Below are positions 7,594 through 17,188 of a stretch of DNA of 64,000 nucleotides, piece by piece. The translations under genes and the position numbers were made by a program. Each line of letters begins with the position of its first letter. The stretch's first letter is position 1. The stretch is from Vogesella aquatica (lineage in GTDB: Bacteria > Pseudomonadota > Gammaproteobacteria > Burkholderiales > Chromobacteriaceae), in the NCBI RefSeq assembly GCF_028548455.1, contig NZ_JAQQLF010000005.1, positions 124,001 through 188,000 of the forward strand, given 5' to 3'. The notes beneath the pieces were generated by a model. The model saw only the letters and a list, made by a program, of their open reading frames with translations. It searched no databases and was not told where the DNA came from.

Positions 7594-8997
7594 ATGCGTA
7601 ACATCAATACCCGCATGCCCCCCCTGGCCGTACTGCCACTCAGCCTGCTGCTGGCCAGCTGTGCCACGCCGGATGTGGCGCCGCCCTCCGCCAGCCTGCT
7701 CAGTGCAGAAACCCTGGCCGTGCAAGCGGCCAACCCGCACATTGCGGCCAACTGGTGGTCGGCCATGAACGACCCGGTACTGGACAAACTGGTATCGGTG
7801 GCACTGGCACGCAGCCCGCGCCTGACCATGGCCGATGCCAAGCTACGTGCCGCCCGCGCCAGCAGCGACAGCGTTGCCAGCAGCGATGGCCTGCGCGTCA
7901 ACGGCAGCGCCAGCTTTACCCGCGAACGCAGCTCCGAATACGGTAACAACCCGCCCGCCTACCGCGGTATCTATACCAACCTGGAAACACTCGGCCTGGA
8001 CATCAGCTACCGCTTCGATTTCTGGGGTAAAACCCGCGCCCAGCTCGCTGCTGCACGCGGCCAGGCCCGTGCCACCGAGCTGGAAGCCGACGACGCACGC
8101 CAATGGCTAGCCTGGGCCGTGAGCAGCCAGTATCTGGAGTGGCGCGCTGCCCAGCACGCCCTGCAGCTGCTGCGCGAGGATCTGTCCCAGGCCGAAGCGC
8201 TGCTGCAAAACAGCCAGACGCGCAGCAAACACGGCCTGGCCGCGCCGGAAGAGCTGGCGCAGCTGCAAGCCCAGCTGGCTGAAAGCCGCGAGCGCCTGGC
8301 CCGCGCCAGCCAACGCGAAGCGCAGGCCAGCCACGCACTGGCCGCCCTCACGGCACAAGCACAAACCAGCCTGGCCCAGCTGCCCGACGCCCCGCTGCCG
8401 CAATGGCAGCTGGACAGCAGCCAGTACAGTACCGCCATGCTGGGGCAGCGTGCTGATATCCAGGCGGCCCGCGAGCGCGTAGAAGCCGCTAGCGCCACGA
8501 TGCGCGCCGCACGTGCCGACTTTTACCCCGATCTGCGTATCGGCAGCCTGGCCGCACTATCGTCGGCCGAGCTATCCAATTTGCTGGACCCCGGCGCCCG
8601 CCTGCTGCGCTTTGCCCCGGCGCTGACGCTACCCATTTTCAGCAATGGCGAGCTGAATGCCCGCCTGTCCGGCCGCACCGCCGACTACGAGCAAGCCGTG
8701 GCGCAGTACAACCAGACGCTGCTGGCCGCCATCCAGGAAACCGCCGACCGCAGCAGCCAGCTACACAACCTGAACCAGGCCGAAAGCCAGGCCCAGGCAG
8801 CCCAGGCCGCGCGCCACGAAGCCGCACGCGTACTGCAAGCTCGCCTGCAAAGCGGCCTGGTATCGCGCAGCCAGTGGCTGGCAGAAAACCGCCGCTACAC
8901 GCAGGCCCGCCTCACCACACTCGAAACCCGTGCCCAACGCCTGCAAGCGCAGGCCGCACTGTTGCGTGCGCTGGGTAGCCAGCGCGCCGCCAGCTAA
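7594..8997 (+). CDS. outer membrane efflux lipoprotein, NodT/OprM-type
   Basis: TolC-like outer membrane channel of 467 aa that completes a tripartite efflux pump. The signal peptide ends in the lipobox LLASC, so the mature protein is lipid-anchored at Cys. Family features follow: NWWSAMNDPVLDKLVSVAL near residue 50, the paired outer-membrane-factor repeats rich in Ala/Gln coiled coil, LGLDISYRFDFWGKTRAQLAAARG near residue 135, ADFYPDLRIG near 310 and LTLPIFSNGELNARL near 345. It is first of three genes with emrA and emrB. An ATG at 7612 is an alternative start. Translation into EmrA follows after 26 nt. Confidence 0.93.
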   Translation: MRNINTRMPPLAVLPLSLLLASCATPDVAPPSASLLSAETLAVQAANPHIAANWWSAMNDPVLDKLVSVALARSPRLTMADAKLRAARASSDSVASSDGLRVNGSASFTRERSSEYGNNPPAYRGIYTNLETLGLDISYRFDFWGKTRAQLAAARGQARATELEADDARQWLAWAVSSQYLEWRAAQHALQLLREDLSQAEALLQNSQTRSKHGLAAPEELAQLQAQLAESRERLARASQREAQASHALAALTAQAQTSLAQLPDAPLPQWQLDSSQYSTAMLGQRADIQAARERVEAASATMRAARADFYPDLRIGSLAALSSAELSNLLDPGARLLRFAPALTLPIFSNGELNARLSGRTADYEQAVAQYNQTLLAAIQETADRSSQLHNLNQAESQAQAAQAARHEAARVLQARLQSGLVSRSQWLAENRRYTQARLTTLETRAQRLQAQAALLRALGSQRAAS

Positions 8998-9023
8998 GCG
9001 CTGCGCTATCGAAAGGACAAAAC

Positions 9024-10220
9024 ATGGAAAACACGATGGACCAACAGCAGCCGAACGCCCGCCGTACCGCCCTCACCCGCCTGACCCTGGCGCTGGCTTT
9101 GGCCGGCCTGGCCGGCGGTGCCTACTGGTTTGTGGCACTGCGCCATCACCAAAGCACCGACGATGCCTACGCGGCAGGCAACCTGATTCCCATCTCCGCC
9201 CAGGTGGCAGGCAGCATCCGTGCCGTTCACGCTGACGACACCCACACCGTGCAGGCCGGCGATGTACTGGTGAGCCTGGACAAAAGCGATGCCACCCTGG
9301 CTCTGGCCCGCGCCGAAGCCGACCTGGCCCAGGCGGTACGCCAGACCCGCCAGCTGATTTCGGTGAGCGGCAAGGCCGACGCGGTAGTGACCCAGCGCGA
9401 AGCCGACCTGGCCCGCGCCCAGGCCGACGCCACCCGCAGCGCCGGTGACCTGGCACGCCGTGAGGCCGCTGCCAAAGAACAAGCCATCGCGCAAGAAGAA
9501 GTCCAGCACGCCCGCGATGCGGCCAACGCCGCCCGCGCCCAGCTGGCGGCCGCTACGGCCGCGCTGAATGCCGCGCGCGAAGACCAAAAAGCCAGCCGCG
9601 CCCTGGTACTGGCCGATAGCGCAGAGAAACAACCCGCCGTCGCCCGTGCTGCCGCCGCCGTACGCGAAGCCTGGCTGGCCCTGTCGCGCACCGAGATTCG
9701 CGCCCCGCTGGCCGGGCAAATCGCCCGCCGCAGCGCCCAACCCGGTGCCCGTATAGCCCCTGGCACCCCGCTGATGGCCATCGCCGCGCTGGATAGCGCC
9801 TGGGTGGATGCCAACTTCAAGGAAGTACAGCTGCAAGACCTGCGCATCGGCCAGCCGGTAGAGGTGCACGCCGACCAGTACGGCGACGATGTGACCTACC
9901 ACGGCAAAGTGGCCGGCCTGGGGGCAGGCACCGGTAGCGTGTTCTCGCTGCTGCCGGCGCAAAACGCCACCGGTAACTGGATCAAGGTGGTACAGCGCGT
10001 GCCGGTGCGCATTACGCTGGACCCGGCCGAGCTGAAAGCCCACCCGCTACGCCTGGGCTTGTCCATGCACGTCAGCGTGGACACCAGCCAGCAGGATGGC
10101 CCCTTGCTGAGCGCCGCTCCCAAAGCCGCGCCAGTACTGGCGACCAATGTATTCGACGGCAAACTGGCCGAAGCCGACCGCCGCGTAGCGCAAATTGTTG
10201 CGGCCAACATCGGCAAATAA
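9024..10220 (+). CDS. emrA: membrane fusion protein of an EmrAB-type pump
   Basis: Periplasmic adaptor of 398 aa that links the EmrB-like transporter to the outer membrane factor. One N-terminal membrane anchor (LTLALALAGLAGGAYWFVAL) is followed by the TDDAYAAGNLIPISAQVAGSI lipoyl half-motif typical of EmrA, a long Ala/Arg-rich coiled coil (about residues 95-215), the second lipoyl half LSRTEIRAPLAGQIARRSAQPGARIAPGTPLM, and the DSAWVDANFKEVQLQDLRIGQPVEV beta-barrel. It lies 9 nt before emrB, which is preceded by a GGAGG ribosome site just after the emrA stop. Substrates are probably hydrophobic drugs or uncouplers by family precedent. Confidence 0.94.
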   Translation: MENTMDQQQPNARRTALTRLTLALALAGLAGGAYWFVALRHHQSTDDAYAAGNLIPISAQVAGSIRAVHADDTHTVQAGDVLVSLDKSDATLALARAEADLAQAVRQTRQLISVSGKADAVVTQREADLARAQADATRSAGDLARREAAAKEQAIAQEEVQHARDAANAARAQLAAATAALNAAREDQKASRALVLADSAEKQPAVARAAAAVREAWLALSRTEIRAPLAGQIARRSAQPGARIAPGTPLMAIAALDSAWVDANFKEVQLQDLRIGQPVEVHADQYGDDVTYHGKVAGLGAGTGSVFSLLPAQNATGNWIKVVQRVPVRITLDPAELKAHPLRLGLSMHVSVDTSQQDGPLLSAAPKAAPVLATNVFDGKLAEADRRVAQIVAANIGK

Positions 10221-10229
10221 GGAGGCTGC

Positions 10230-11774
10230 ATGGCACATCCCCCGCTACAAGGGCGCTCGCGCACGCTGGTAACGCTGGCGCTGTCGCTGGCGACCTTCAT
10301 GCAGGTGCTGGACACCACCATCGCCAACGTAGCCATCCCCACTATCGCCGGCGACCTGGGTGCGTCCACCAGCCAGGGGACCTGGGTGATTACCTCGTTT
10401 GGCGTGGCCAACGCCATTGCGGTACCCATTACCGGCTGGCTGGCCAAAAAGCTGGGCGAAGTACGGTTATTCCTGATTGCCACCATTGGCTTTGTGCTGT
10501 CGTCGCTGCTGTGCGGCATCGCCCCCAGCCTGGAGCTGCTGATCCTGTTCCGCGTGCTGCAGGGCGCGCTGGCGGGGCCGATGATTCCGCTGTCGCAGAG
10601 CCTGCTGCTGCAGAGCTACCCGCCGGAAAAGCGCGCCATCGCCATGGCGCTGTGGACCATGACCATCATCGTGGCGCCGATTTTCGGCCCGATTCTGGGC
10701 GGCTGGCTGTCGGACAACTGGCACTGGAGCTGGATTTTCTTCATCAACGTGCCGGTAGGCGTGGTAGCCGCGTGGCTGAGCTGGCGCGAGCTGCGCCACC
10801 GCGAAACCACTATCCTGCAGCTGCCTATCGACAAGCTTGGCCTCACGCTGCTGGTGCTGGGCGTGGGCTGCCTGCAGATGATGCTGGACCGCGGCAAGGA
10901 GCTGGACTGGTTCCACTCTGGCGAAATCATGCTGTACGGCGTGGTGGCGCTGCTGAGCCTGTCTTACCTGGTGGTGTGGGAACTCACCGACAAGCACCCG
11001 GTAATCGACCTGTCGCTGTTCCGTGACCGCAACTTTACCGTGGGGGTGATTTCGGTCAGCGTGGGCTTCATGCTGTACTTTGGCGCCATCGTGCTGATGC
11101 CGCTGCTGATGCAGACGCAGATGGGCTTTACCGCCACCGAAGCCGGCCTGGCCACCGCGCCGGTGGGCATTCTGCCCGTGCTGCTGTCGCCGGTCATCGG
11201 CAAGAACGCCCAGCGGCTGGATATGCGCTGGGTGGTCACGGTGAGCTTTCTGGTGTTTGCCCTGTGCTTCTGGTGGCGCGCGGTCACCTTTAACCCGGAC
11301 ATGACCTTTGCCGACGTGGTGTGGCCGCAGTTTGTGCAGGGTATCGCGCTGGCGGGTTTCTTCATGCCGCTGACCACCATCACGCTGTCAAACATGAAGC
11401 CGCAACAGCTGGCCAGTGCGTCCAGCCTGTCCAACTTTCTGCGTACGCTGGCCGGCTCGGTGGGCGCCTCGCTCACCACCTGGCAGTGGGAGCATCGCGA
11501 AGGCATTCATCATGTGCAGCTCACCGACCGCATCAGCCTGTACGACGACAGCACGCGCCAGACGCTGGCTGGCATGCAGCAGCTGGGGCTAAGCCAGGAG
11601 CAGGCCGCCGCCCTGCTGACGCGCGACATCAGCCGCCAGGGGCTGTTTATCGGCGCCAACGAAATCTTCTGGCTGGCGGCGGGGCTATTCCTGCTGCTCA
11701 CCGGCCTGGTGTGGCTGGCGCGCCCGCCCAAGGCGGCAGCCGGGGCCGCACCGGTGGTGGACGCCGGGCACTAA
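10230..11774 (+). CDS. emrB: DHA2-family multidrug transporter, EmrB-like
   Basis: 14-helix major facilitator proton antiporter of 514 aa in the inner membrane. Signature motifs are present: TFMQVLDTTIANVAIPTIAGDLGAS in helix 1, WLAKKLGEVRLF (motif A region), LFRVLQGALAGPMIPLSQSLLL (motif B) and the helix-5 motif C region GPILGGWLSDNWHWSWIFFINVPVG. It is the last gene of the emrR-regulated cluster and ends in a strong terminator preceded by an inverted pair of the window-wide GTTGGCCGC motif. Confidence 0.95.
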   Translation: MAHPPLQGRSRTLVTLALSLATFMQVLDTTIANVAIPTIAGDLGASTSQGTWVITSFGVANAIAVPITGWLAKKLGEVRLFLIATIGFVLSSLLCGIAPSLELLILFRVLQGALAGPMIPLSQSLLLQSYPPEKRAIAMALWTMTIIVAPIFGPILGGWLSDNWHWSWIFFINVPVGVVAAWLSWRELRHRETTILQLPIDKLGLTLLVLGVGCLQMMLDRGKELDWFHSGEIMLYGVVALLSLSYLVVWELTDKHPVIDLSLFRDRNFTVGVISVSVGFMLYFGAIVLMPLLMQTQMGFTATEAGLATAPVGILPVLLSPVIGKNAQRLDMRWVVTVSFLVFALCFWWRAVTFNPDMTFADVVWPQFVQGIALAGFFMPLTTITLSNMKPQQLASASSLSNFLRTLAGSVGASLTTWQWEHREGIHHVQLTDRISLYDDSTRQTLAGMQQLGLSQEQAAALLTRDISRQGLFIGANEIFWLAAGLFLLLTGLVWLARPPKAAAGAAPVVDAGH

Positions 11775-11788
11775 CACGGCGCCCCCGT

Positions 11789-11806
11789 GCGGCCAACGTT
11801 GGCCGC
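11789..11806. repeat. perfect inverted pair of the GTTGGCCGC motif after emrB
   Basis: GCGGCCAAC and GTTGGCCGC abut without a spacer, 15 bp after the emrB stop and 6 bp before the terminator stem. It is one of several such pairs placed after genes in this window. Confidence 0.85.
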
Positions 11807-11812
11807 AGCATG

Positions 11813-11853
11813 CAACAAGGGCAAGGTCTGGCGACCTTGCCCTTGTTGTTTTT
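11813..11853 (+). terminator. strong terminator after emrB
   Basis: A 15-bp perfect stem (CAACAAGGGCAAGGT and its complement) with a 6-nt loop, followed by TTTTT. It separates the efflux operon from the convergent ridA gene and can act in both directions. Confidence 0.92.
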
Positions 11854-11867
11854 ACCGCCGCAAAAAC

Positions 11868-12212
11868 CTAGCGCGCGGCCACAATGCGGATCTCTACCTT
11901 CCAGTCCGGGTGCGCCAGCTTGGCACCTACCGTGCAGCGCACCGGCGCGTGGCCTTCGGCTACCCAGGCGTCCCAGGCTTCGTTCATCTGGTCGAATTCG
12001 GCCAGGTCCGGCATGAAAATGGTGGCTTCAATAATGCGGGTCTTGTCGCTATCGAGCTCTGCCAGCACCTTGTCTACCAGCGCCAGGGTTTCTGCCGTCT
12101 GCTCGCGGGCGTTGCCCTGGCCGCTTTCCGGCACCTGTACGGTGTAGATCAGGCCGTTGACCACCACGGCTTCGGACATGCGTTTACCCGGCAGATGACG
12201 ATAGATACTCAT
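11868..12212 (-). CDS. RidA family protein
   Basis: Small trimeric protein of 114 aa of the YjgF/YER057c/UK114 family. RidA members hydrolyse reactive enamine/imine intermediates formed by PLP enzymes; others have pathway-specific roles. Visible family blocks are VVVNGLIYTVQVPESGQGNAREQTAETLALVDKVL near residues 16-50, the KTRIIEATIFMPDLAEFDQMNEAWDAWV segment and PVRCTVGAKLAHPDWKVEIRIVA with the conserved ligand-binding Arg. ATG 12212 is chosen because an AGGAG ribosome site lies 7 nt before it. It is monocistronic by spacing. A second, divergent RidA paralogue lies at 27206. Confidence 0.9.
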   Translation of the reverse strand: MSIYRHLPGKRMSEAVVVNGLIYTVQVPESGQGNAREQTAETLALVDKVLAELDSDKTRIIEATIFMPDLAEFDQMNEAWDAWVAEGHAPVRCTVGAKLAHPDWKVEIRIVAAR

Positions 12213-12274
12213 GGCAGCTCCTGTAGCAATAACAAGGGAAAGCGCGGATTGTAGCGCAGCTGCGCCGGCTGCAA

Positions 12275-12304
12275 TAAAAAAAGCGCCGCATAAGGCGGCG
12301 CTTT
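12275..12304 (-). terminator. terminator of the desaturase gene
   Basis: On the minus strand AAAGCGCCGC pairs with GCGGCGCTTT and is followed by more T residues. Confidence 0.9.
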
Positions 12305-12319
12305 CGGCTGGTAGCGGGA

Positions 12320-13501
12320 TTAGGCTACCGCGGCAGTTCGCAGGCTTTGTGCAAAGCGCTGCAGCGATTCGATACCGCTGGCCTCGGCGCGGTTGCACCA
12401 GTCCTGCAGCTCTTTCAGCAGCTCGTCACGGCTCAGCGAAGAACGCTCCCACAGGCGGGTAAGCTCCTGGCGCATGCTGTACACGGTGTTCAGCACCTGG
12501 CTCTTGGCCAGTACGGCGGCCAACTGGGCACGCTCGGCCATCGGAGTGTCTTTGGCGTCCTGCTTCAGCCATACCTTCATCTTGCGTGCCAGGTCGGTAT
12601 TACCCAGCTCCGGCAGCTGGATCTTGGCGGCCTCGGCACGGTACACGTCCTTCAGCTCGCGCGCATAGCGGGCCGCTACGGCGTAGCGGTTGGCGATGAT
12701 GGCTTGCAGCTGATCCAGATCCAGCTGCGGGTTGGCCGCAGTCTGCACCAGGCGCGGCGCTACCTTGCGTACCTTGGCCAGGCCCAGGATTTCCATGATG
12801 CGGATATACATCCAGCCAATATCAAACTCGAACCACTTGTACGACAGCTTGGCCGAGGTGCCAAAGGTGTGGTGGTTGTTGTGCAGCTCTTCACCACCGA
12901 TCAGGATGCCCCAAGGCACGATATTGGTAGAGGCATCTTCGTTTTCGAAGTTGCGGTAGCCCCAGTAGTGGCCAATGCCGTTGATCACACCAGCGGCAAA
13001 GAACGGGATCCAGGCCATTTGCACCGCCCAGATCGCCAGACCGGCGGCACCGAACAATACCAGGTCGATCACCAGCATCAGCAAGATACCCTTGCCGGTC
13101 TGGCCGGTGTACACGTGGCGCTCCAGCCAGTCGTCCGGCGTGCCGTGGCCGAATTTTTCCATGATGCTGCGGTCTTGGCAGGCGGTACGGTACAGCTCGG
13201 CGCCTTGCCACAGTACCTTGTCGATACCCAGTACTTGCGGGCTGTGCGGGTCTTCGGCAGTTTCGCAACGCGCATGGTGTTTGCGGTGGATGGCAGCCCA
13301 CTCCTTGGTAACCTGGCCGGTAGTCAGCCATAGCCAGAAACGGAAGAAATGGCTAGGAATCGGGTGCAAGTCCAGCGCACGGTGCGCCTGATGGCGGTGC
13401 AGGAAAATGGTGACAGAGGCAATGGTGATGTGGGTCAGCACCAGCGCCACCACGATATAGCCCCACCAGGGCAGGTCGATCAGACCGTTAAGCCATTCCA
13501 T
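12320..13501 (-). CDS. membrane acyl desaturase, delta-9 type
   Basis: Di-iron integral membrane desaturase of 393 aa that introduces a double bond into fatty acyl chains and so tunes membrane fluidity. The three histidine boxes are intact: HRHQAHR near residue 35, HRKHH near residue 72 and HNNHH near residue 205. Hydrophobic pairs flank them (WWGYIVVALVLTHITIASVTIFL and ILLMLVIDLVLFGAAGLAIWAV). Beyond residue about 270 a helical charged extension (LDLDQLQAIIANRYAV...LQRFAQSLRTAAVA) is longer than in short bacterial desaturases. It is monocistronic. Confidence 0.93.
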   Translation of the reverse strand: MEWLNGLIDLPWWGYIVVALVLTHITIASVTIFLHRHQAHRALDLHPIPSHFFRFWLWLTTGQVTKEWAAIHRKHHARCETAEDPHSPQVLGIDKVLWQGAELYRTACQDRSIMEKFGHGTPDDWLERHVYTGQTGKGILLMLVIDLVLFGAAGLAIWAVQMAWIPFFAAGVINGIGHYWGYRNFENEDASTNIVPWGILIGGEELHNNHHTFGTSAKLSYKWFEFDIGWMYIRIMEILGLAKVRKVAPRLVQTAANPQLDLDQLQAIIANRYAVAARYARELKDVYRAEAAKIQLPELGNTDLARKMKVWLKQDAKDTPMAERAQLAAVLAKSQVLNTVYSMRQELTRLWERSSLSRDELLKELQDWCNRAEASGIESLQRFAQSLRTAAVA

Positions 13502-13724
13502 TTATGCGTCAAACCTCATGGTACGTAGAGACAATGCCTCATTTTACACCTATTGCTTTATTGAAACCCAGCACATTCGCCAGCCTAATGCTCAGAAAAC
13601 CGCGCAAAATGCCATGAAAATTCAACGCACAAGGGTGCTGCGGCCAACATCGGCCTGCATGCCGATTCATAAGCCGGCGCAGGTATTGTAAGATGCCTGT
13701 TCATTTCGTTTTTCAGGCCGGATC

Positions 13725-15305
13725 GTGAACGTTAACAAGCAACACCTCAAACTGGCTGCCGCCGGCATCGCCGGTGCCTTCGTACTGTACAGTGGCTTTG
13801 CCTACTGGGCGGGCATCAAGGCCGAAGAAACCCTGGCCGAACAGCACCGCATGATTGCCGCGATGTCGGTATTCACGGTGAAATCGCACCAGTACGAGCG
13901 CGGCTGGTTCTCGTCCGAAGAAACCACCGAGCTGGCGCTGAACCAGCAGCTGCTAGGCCCCTACATCGGCCTGCTGCCGGAAAACCTGCGCCCGCTGCTA
14001 GGCGGCACGCTGCGCTACCGCCACCAGGTCCGCCACGGCCTGCTACCCGGCCTGTTCGACATGGACTTGCGCCCGGCGCGCGCCATTGTGCGCACCGAGT
14101 TCGACATGAGCGATGCCACGCGCAAGACCCTGCAACGCTTCTTTGGCGACGCGCCACCCATTACGGTGGTCAACCGCCTGGGCCTGACCGGTGGTGGCGA
14201 GCTGGCGGTCTCTATCCCGACCTTCGACTACGAAGAAACGCTGGCTGGCGTAAAAATGAACTGGAAAGGCTTTGACCTGAAAGTCAATTACCAGGCCGGC
14301 TACAAGGAATACCACGTCGAATCCACCAGCCCGGGCTTTACGCTGGAAGCCGGCCCGAAAGGCCGCTTTGCCTTCGACAGCGTGAAGTACCTGTCCGAAG
14401 TCCGCCCCGGCAGCAGCGGGGTAAAGCTGGGCAGCAGCGAGCTGACGGTGGGCGACATCAAGCTCAACTGGAACGAAGCCATCCCCTATAGCATCAAGCT
14501 GAACGAGCTGATCTACCTGGTGGGCCGCGTGCGCGTGGGCGAGTTCATCAACCCGTCCGGCGAGTTCCGTCCGTCCAACGTGGGCCTGTCCAAGCTGAAG
14601 TACCAGATTGTCACCAGCGAGCAGGACGACTTCGTCAACACCCGCGGCAAGCTGGATTTCGAGCGTTTTGCCTACAACGACAGCGTGTACGGCCCGTTCA
14701 AGCTGGACATTTCGGCCAACCACCTGCACGGCCCTACCCTGGTAAAACTGGACGACGCGCTGGGCAAGCTGCCCTTCCAGGGCCTGGAGCCCGCGCAGCT
14801 GCGCAAGAAATACCTCGACACCATCGTGAAAGAAGGCCTGCCCCTGCTGCAGAACGACCCGAAGCTGATGGTGAATGCCTTCTACCTCAAAATGCCTAGC
14901 GGCGTGGCGCAAGCCAGCGGCAGCCTGGCGCTGAAAGGCTTCCAGCAGAGCGACCTGAAAAACACCCTGCTATTCTTGAAGCGCTTTACCGCACAGGCCA
15001 ATATCGAGCTGCCGCAGCAAACCCTGGAAAACCTGGTAGTAGCGCAAGCACGCAACCTGTTTACCGTGGACGCCAGCGCCGAAGAGCAGCCGAACCTGGA
15101 AGAAATCGACGCCCTGGCGCGCAGCCTGCTGTCTGCCCAGCTGGACGAATGGGCCGCGCAGAAGCTGATCCGCCGCGAAGGGGGCCAGATCAGTACCAGC
15201 CTGTTGTTCAACGAAGGCATCCTGAAAGTAAACAACCACAACGTAGCGCTGCCATGGCAGGAGCCGGAAGAACCCGCCCCGGCCGAGGCCTCCGCCGCGC
15301 AGTAA
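13725..15305 (+). CDS. DUF945 (YdgA-like) protein
   Basis: Envelope protein of 526 aa with an N-terminal hydrophobic anchor (LKLAAAGIAGAFVLYSGFAYWAG). It matches the DUF945/YdgA pattern: a start region rich in AEETLAEQHRM, the VKSHQYERGWFSSEETTEL block, repeated beta-rich middle parts and a C-terminal LLFNEGILKVNNHNVALPWQ. The function of the family is unknown; E. coli YdgA is a periplasmic or membrane-anchored protein. The start is GTG 13725. The C-terminus ends in a Glu/Ala/Pro tail (EPEEPAPAEASAAQ). Two tandem GTTGGCCGC motifs and a strong terminator follow. Confidence 0.82.
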   Translation: MNVNKQHLKLAAAGIAGAFVLYSGFAYWAGIKAEETLAEQHRMIAAMSVFTVKSHQYERGWFSSEETTELALNQQLLGPYIGLLPENLRPLLGGTLRYRHQVRHGLLPGLFDMDLRPARAIVRTEFDMSDATRKTLQRFFGDAPPITVVNRLGLTGGGELAVSIPTFDYEETLAGVKMNWKGFDLKVNYQAGYKEYHVESTSPGFTLEAGPKGRFAFDSVKYLSEVRPGSSGVKLGSSELTVGDIKLNWNEAIPYSIKLNELIYLVGRVRVGEFINPSGEFRPSNVGLSKLKYQIVTSEQDDFVNTRGKLDFERFAYNDSVYGPFKLDISANHLHGPTLVKLDDALGKLPFQGLEPAQLRKKYLDTIVKEGLPLLQNDPKLMVNAFYLKMPSGVAQASGSLALKGFQQSDLKNTLLFLKRFTAQANIELPQQTLENLVVAQARNLFTVDASAEEQPNLEEIDALARSLLSAQLDEWAAQKLIRREGGQISTSLLFNEGILKVNNHNVALPWQEPEEPAPAEASAAQ

Positions 15306-15306
15306 G

Positions 15307-15328
15307 GTTGGCCGCAAAGGTTGGCCGC
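15307..15328 (+). repeat. tandem copies of GTTGGCCGC
   Basis: AGGTTGGCCGCA occurs twice 13 bp apart, directly after the DUF945 stop codon, in the same orientation. Confidence 0.85.
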
Positions 15329-15335
15329 ACAAGAC

Positions 15336-15365
15336 AAACCCCGCCAAATGGCGGGGTTCTTATTT
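15336..15365 (+). terminator. terminator after the DUF945 gene
   Basis: AACCCCGCC pairs with GGCGGGGTT around a 4-nt loop, followed by a T-rich tail; the reverse strand is less T-rich. Confidence 0.85.
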
Positions 15366-15393
15366 ACAGCTAGCCAATAGGGCTGGCCAGGCC

Positions 15394-17085
15394 TTACTTC
15401 CAGTTAGCAACAAGTACTGTTTGTAGCGCCTCTCGATAGTCAGCACTCAGCGTCACTTGACCAGCAGCAGCAGGACTAAAGCTTGCCATGGCGCTAACCA
15501 GGTTCTGGACCTGGCTAGACAACAGCGCCTTTCCATCGCCAGCGCGTACAGTTTCAATCTGACAAGCCTTGTCTGCGTACCAGTTGGTGATAGTGACTTG
15601 ATCTTCCGTACCAACAACACTGACTTGGAGATCATTGCCACTGCGGCTAAACCATAATTGATCACTACTGATACCGGCACCAAAGCGCAACTCATCGTGG
15701 TAATTGGCATTCCAGTCTGCGTAGTCTCGGTACTGGGCCGCCGAGTCAATAATGGTGTCCTGGCCATCGCCCAAGTTGAACACGTAGGTGTCCTTGGCGT
15801 AACTGCCTACCATCTTGTCGTTGCCGGCACCGCCTTCGAAGGTGTTGTTCCACGCCCACCAGTCGGTGGTCAGGGTGTCGTTACCCGCGCCACCACGCAG
15901 GATGTCGGCGCCGTCGTTGCCGTTGAGTACGTCGTCGCCGTCGCCGCCTTCGAGGGTGTCATCACCGGCACCTCCATTCAGTACGTCGTTACCAGCCAAA
16001 CCAAACAAGACATCATTACCACTAGTGCCATTGACAGTCTCGTTTCCAATACCACCTAACTTGATACCGCCACCGAGTGACGCACTGGAGGCAACATATG
16101 GCCTGATTGTTTCCAACTCACCAGATTGCTGTGCCAGGCTTACTTGCTGGTCTAGTACTTGGCCGAGTAGTAGTGAGAGATTGGCATCAAATTTACCAGT
16201 TTTGCTGGTTTGCAGAATGTAGTCAGACAGCTCAACAATGCTCTGCGCACCCTTCTTTTGATACTGGATATCAAAATAACTGCGTAGCTTATTGCCGCCA
16301 TCCGAAGGCAGGGCATAAAGGCGCTCGCCATTATCCTGTGTGTACGGAATGAACTGAACGATCTCGCTGAAGATGGCACCGGCTCTAGTCTGGGGCAGAA
16401 TTGTCCCGTACAGGCTTTCCTTTAGCTGATTGTAGAACCCGTCAAATTGCTTTTTGAATTCGGCTACCAGGTCGCTACGCAGGTAAATTTCTGTCAGGTT
16501 GGTACCATTGAATGCATTCGAAATAGCGACTTTGCGGGCATACTCCCCTTCGTCGATACTTTCCCCAATAATGATCTGCTGAAAATTTTCAGGGCTATCA
16601 ACAACGATAACGTTGCTAGACCTTGAGTCTTGCATTGCCGCCATGAACTTCACAGGCTTGTACTGCGGGTCTGTCTTGACCCATTCATCAATCAAGGCAT
16701 CGATTAGTGCAAACTGCGCCGCTTTGGTCGGGGCATCACGATACTGGATAAGTATGCTGCGCAATGGTGCACTTTCCATTGCGGCCACATTCAGATCCTT
16801 CAGGCGGCCGTAACCACGAAGATTGGGCAGGGATAGCTGCAGCAGTAGCTTTTCGATATCCAGTGTGGCATCGGCTTGCTTGTAGTCAGTGTATTTGGTG
16901 TCAGCTACAAAGTTCACGTCTCCCATTTGGGCAGTATTGCCGTCCGCACGGGTGTAGCTGCCTTGCTGAGCGAGGATGTTGCCACCGTTCAGGGCGGTGT
17001 TGGTATTGGTAAAAGCGGTATTCAGGCTGGCGACGCCCACTTCTTGCAAGGTAAACAATTCGCCGTTATCGCTGACATGTCGCAT
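15394..17085 (-). pseudogene. RTX (hemolysin-type calcium-binding) protein, N-terminally truncated
   Basis: The C-terminal 563 residues of a type I secreted RTX protein. Glycine-rich nonapeptide repeats ([46 protein letters not shown]) run from about residue 360 to 440. They are followed by the [14 protein letters not shown] block and a C-terminal region resembling a T1SS secretion signal. The open frame opens inside a motif normally preceded by a long protein ([20 protein letters not shown] follows EF-hand-like DGDG sequence in intact homologues). A stop codon lies four codons upstream of the apparent ATG, so the 5' part is missing, next to a transposase gene on the opposite strand. It is the likely former substrate of the hlyB-hlyD exporter at 18.8-22.4 kb. 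Codon use is less GC-biased than in the neighbours. Confidence 0.75.
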
Positions 17086-17088
17086 CCC

Positions 17089-17188
17089 TGACGATCATAT
17101 AAGCAATCGGCTACTCAAACTGAACACAGCACGAGAAGTCATGGGTATCCTGCTACAACTCTCCCGAGCACCCAACCCATGATCGTCA
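17089..17188. repeat. 10-bp inverted repeat framing the transposase leader
   Basis: TGACGATCAT (17089-17098) and ATGATCGTCA (17179-17188) are perfect inverted copies. The second copy includes the transposase start codon. They could be an operator or part of the element's left end; no matching copy is seen near the transposase stop. Confidence 0.4.
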
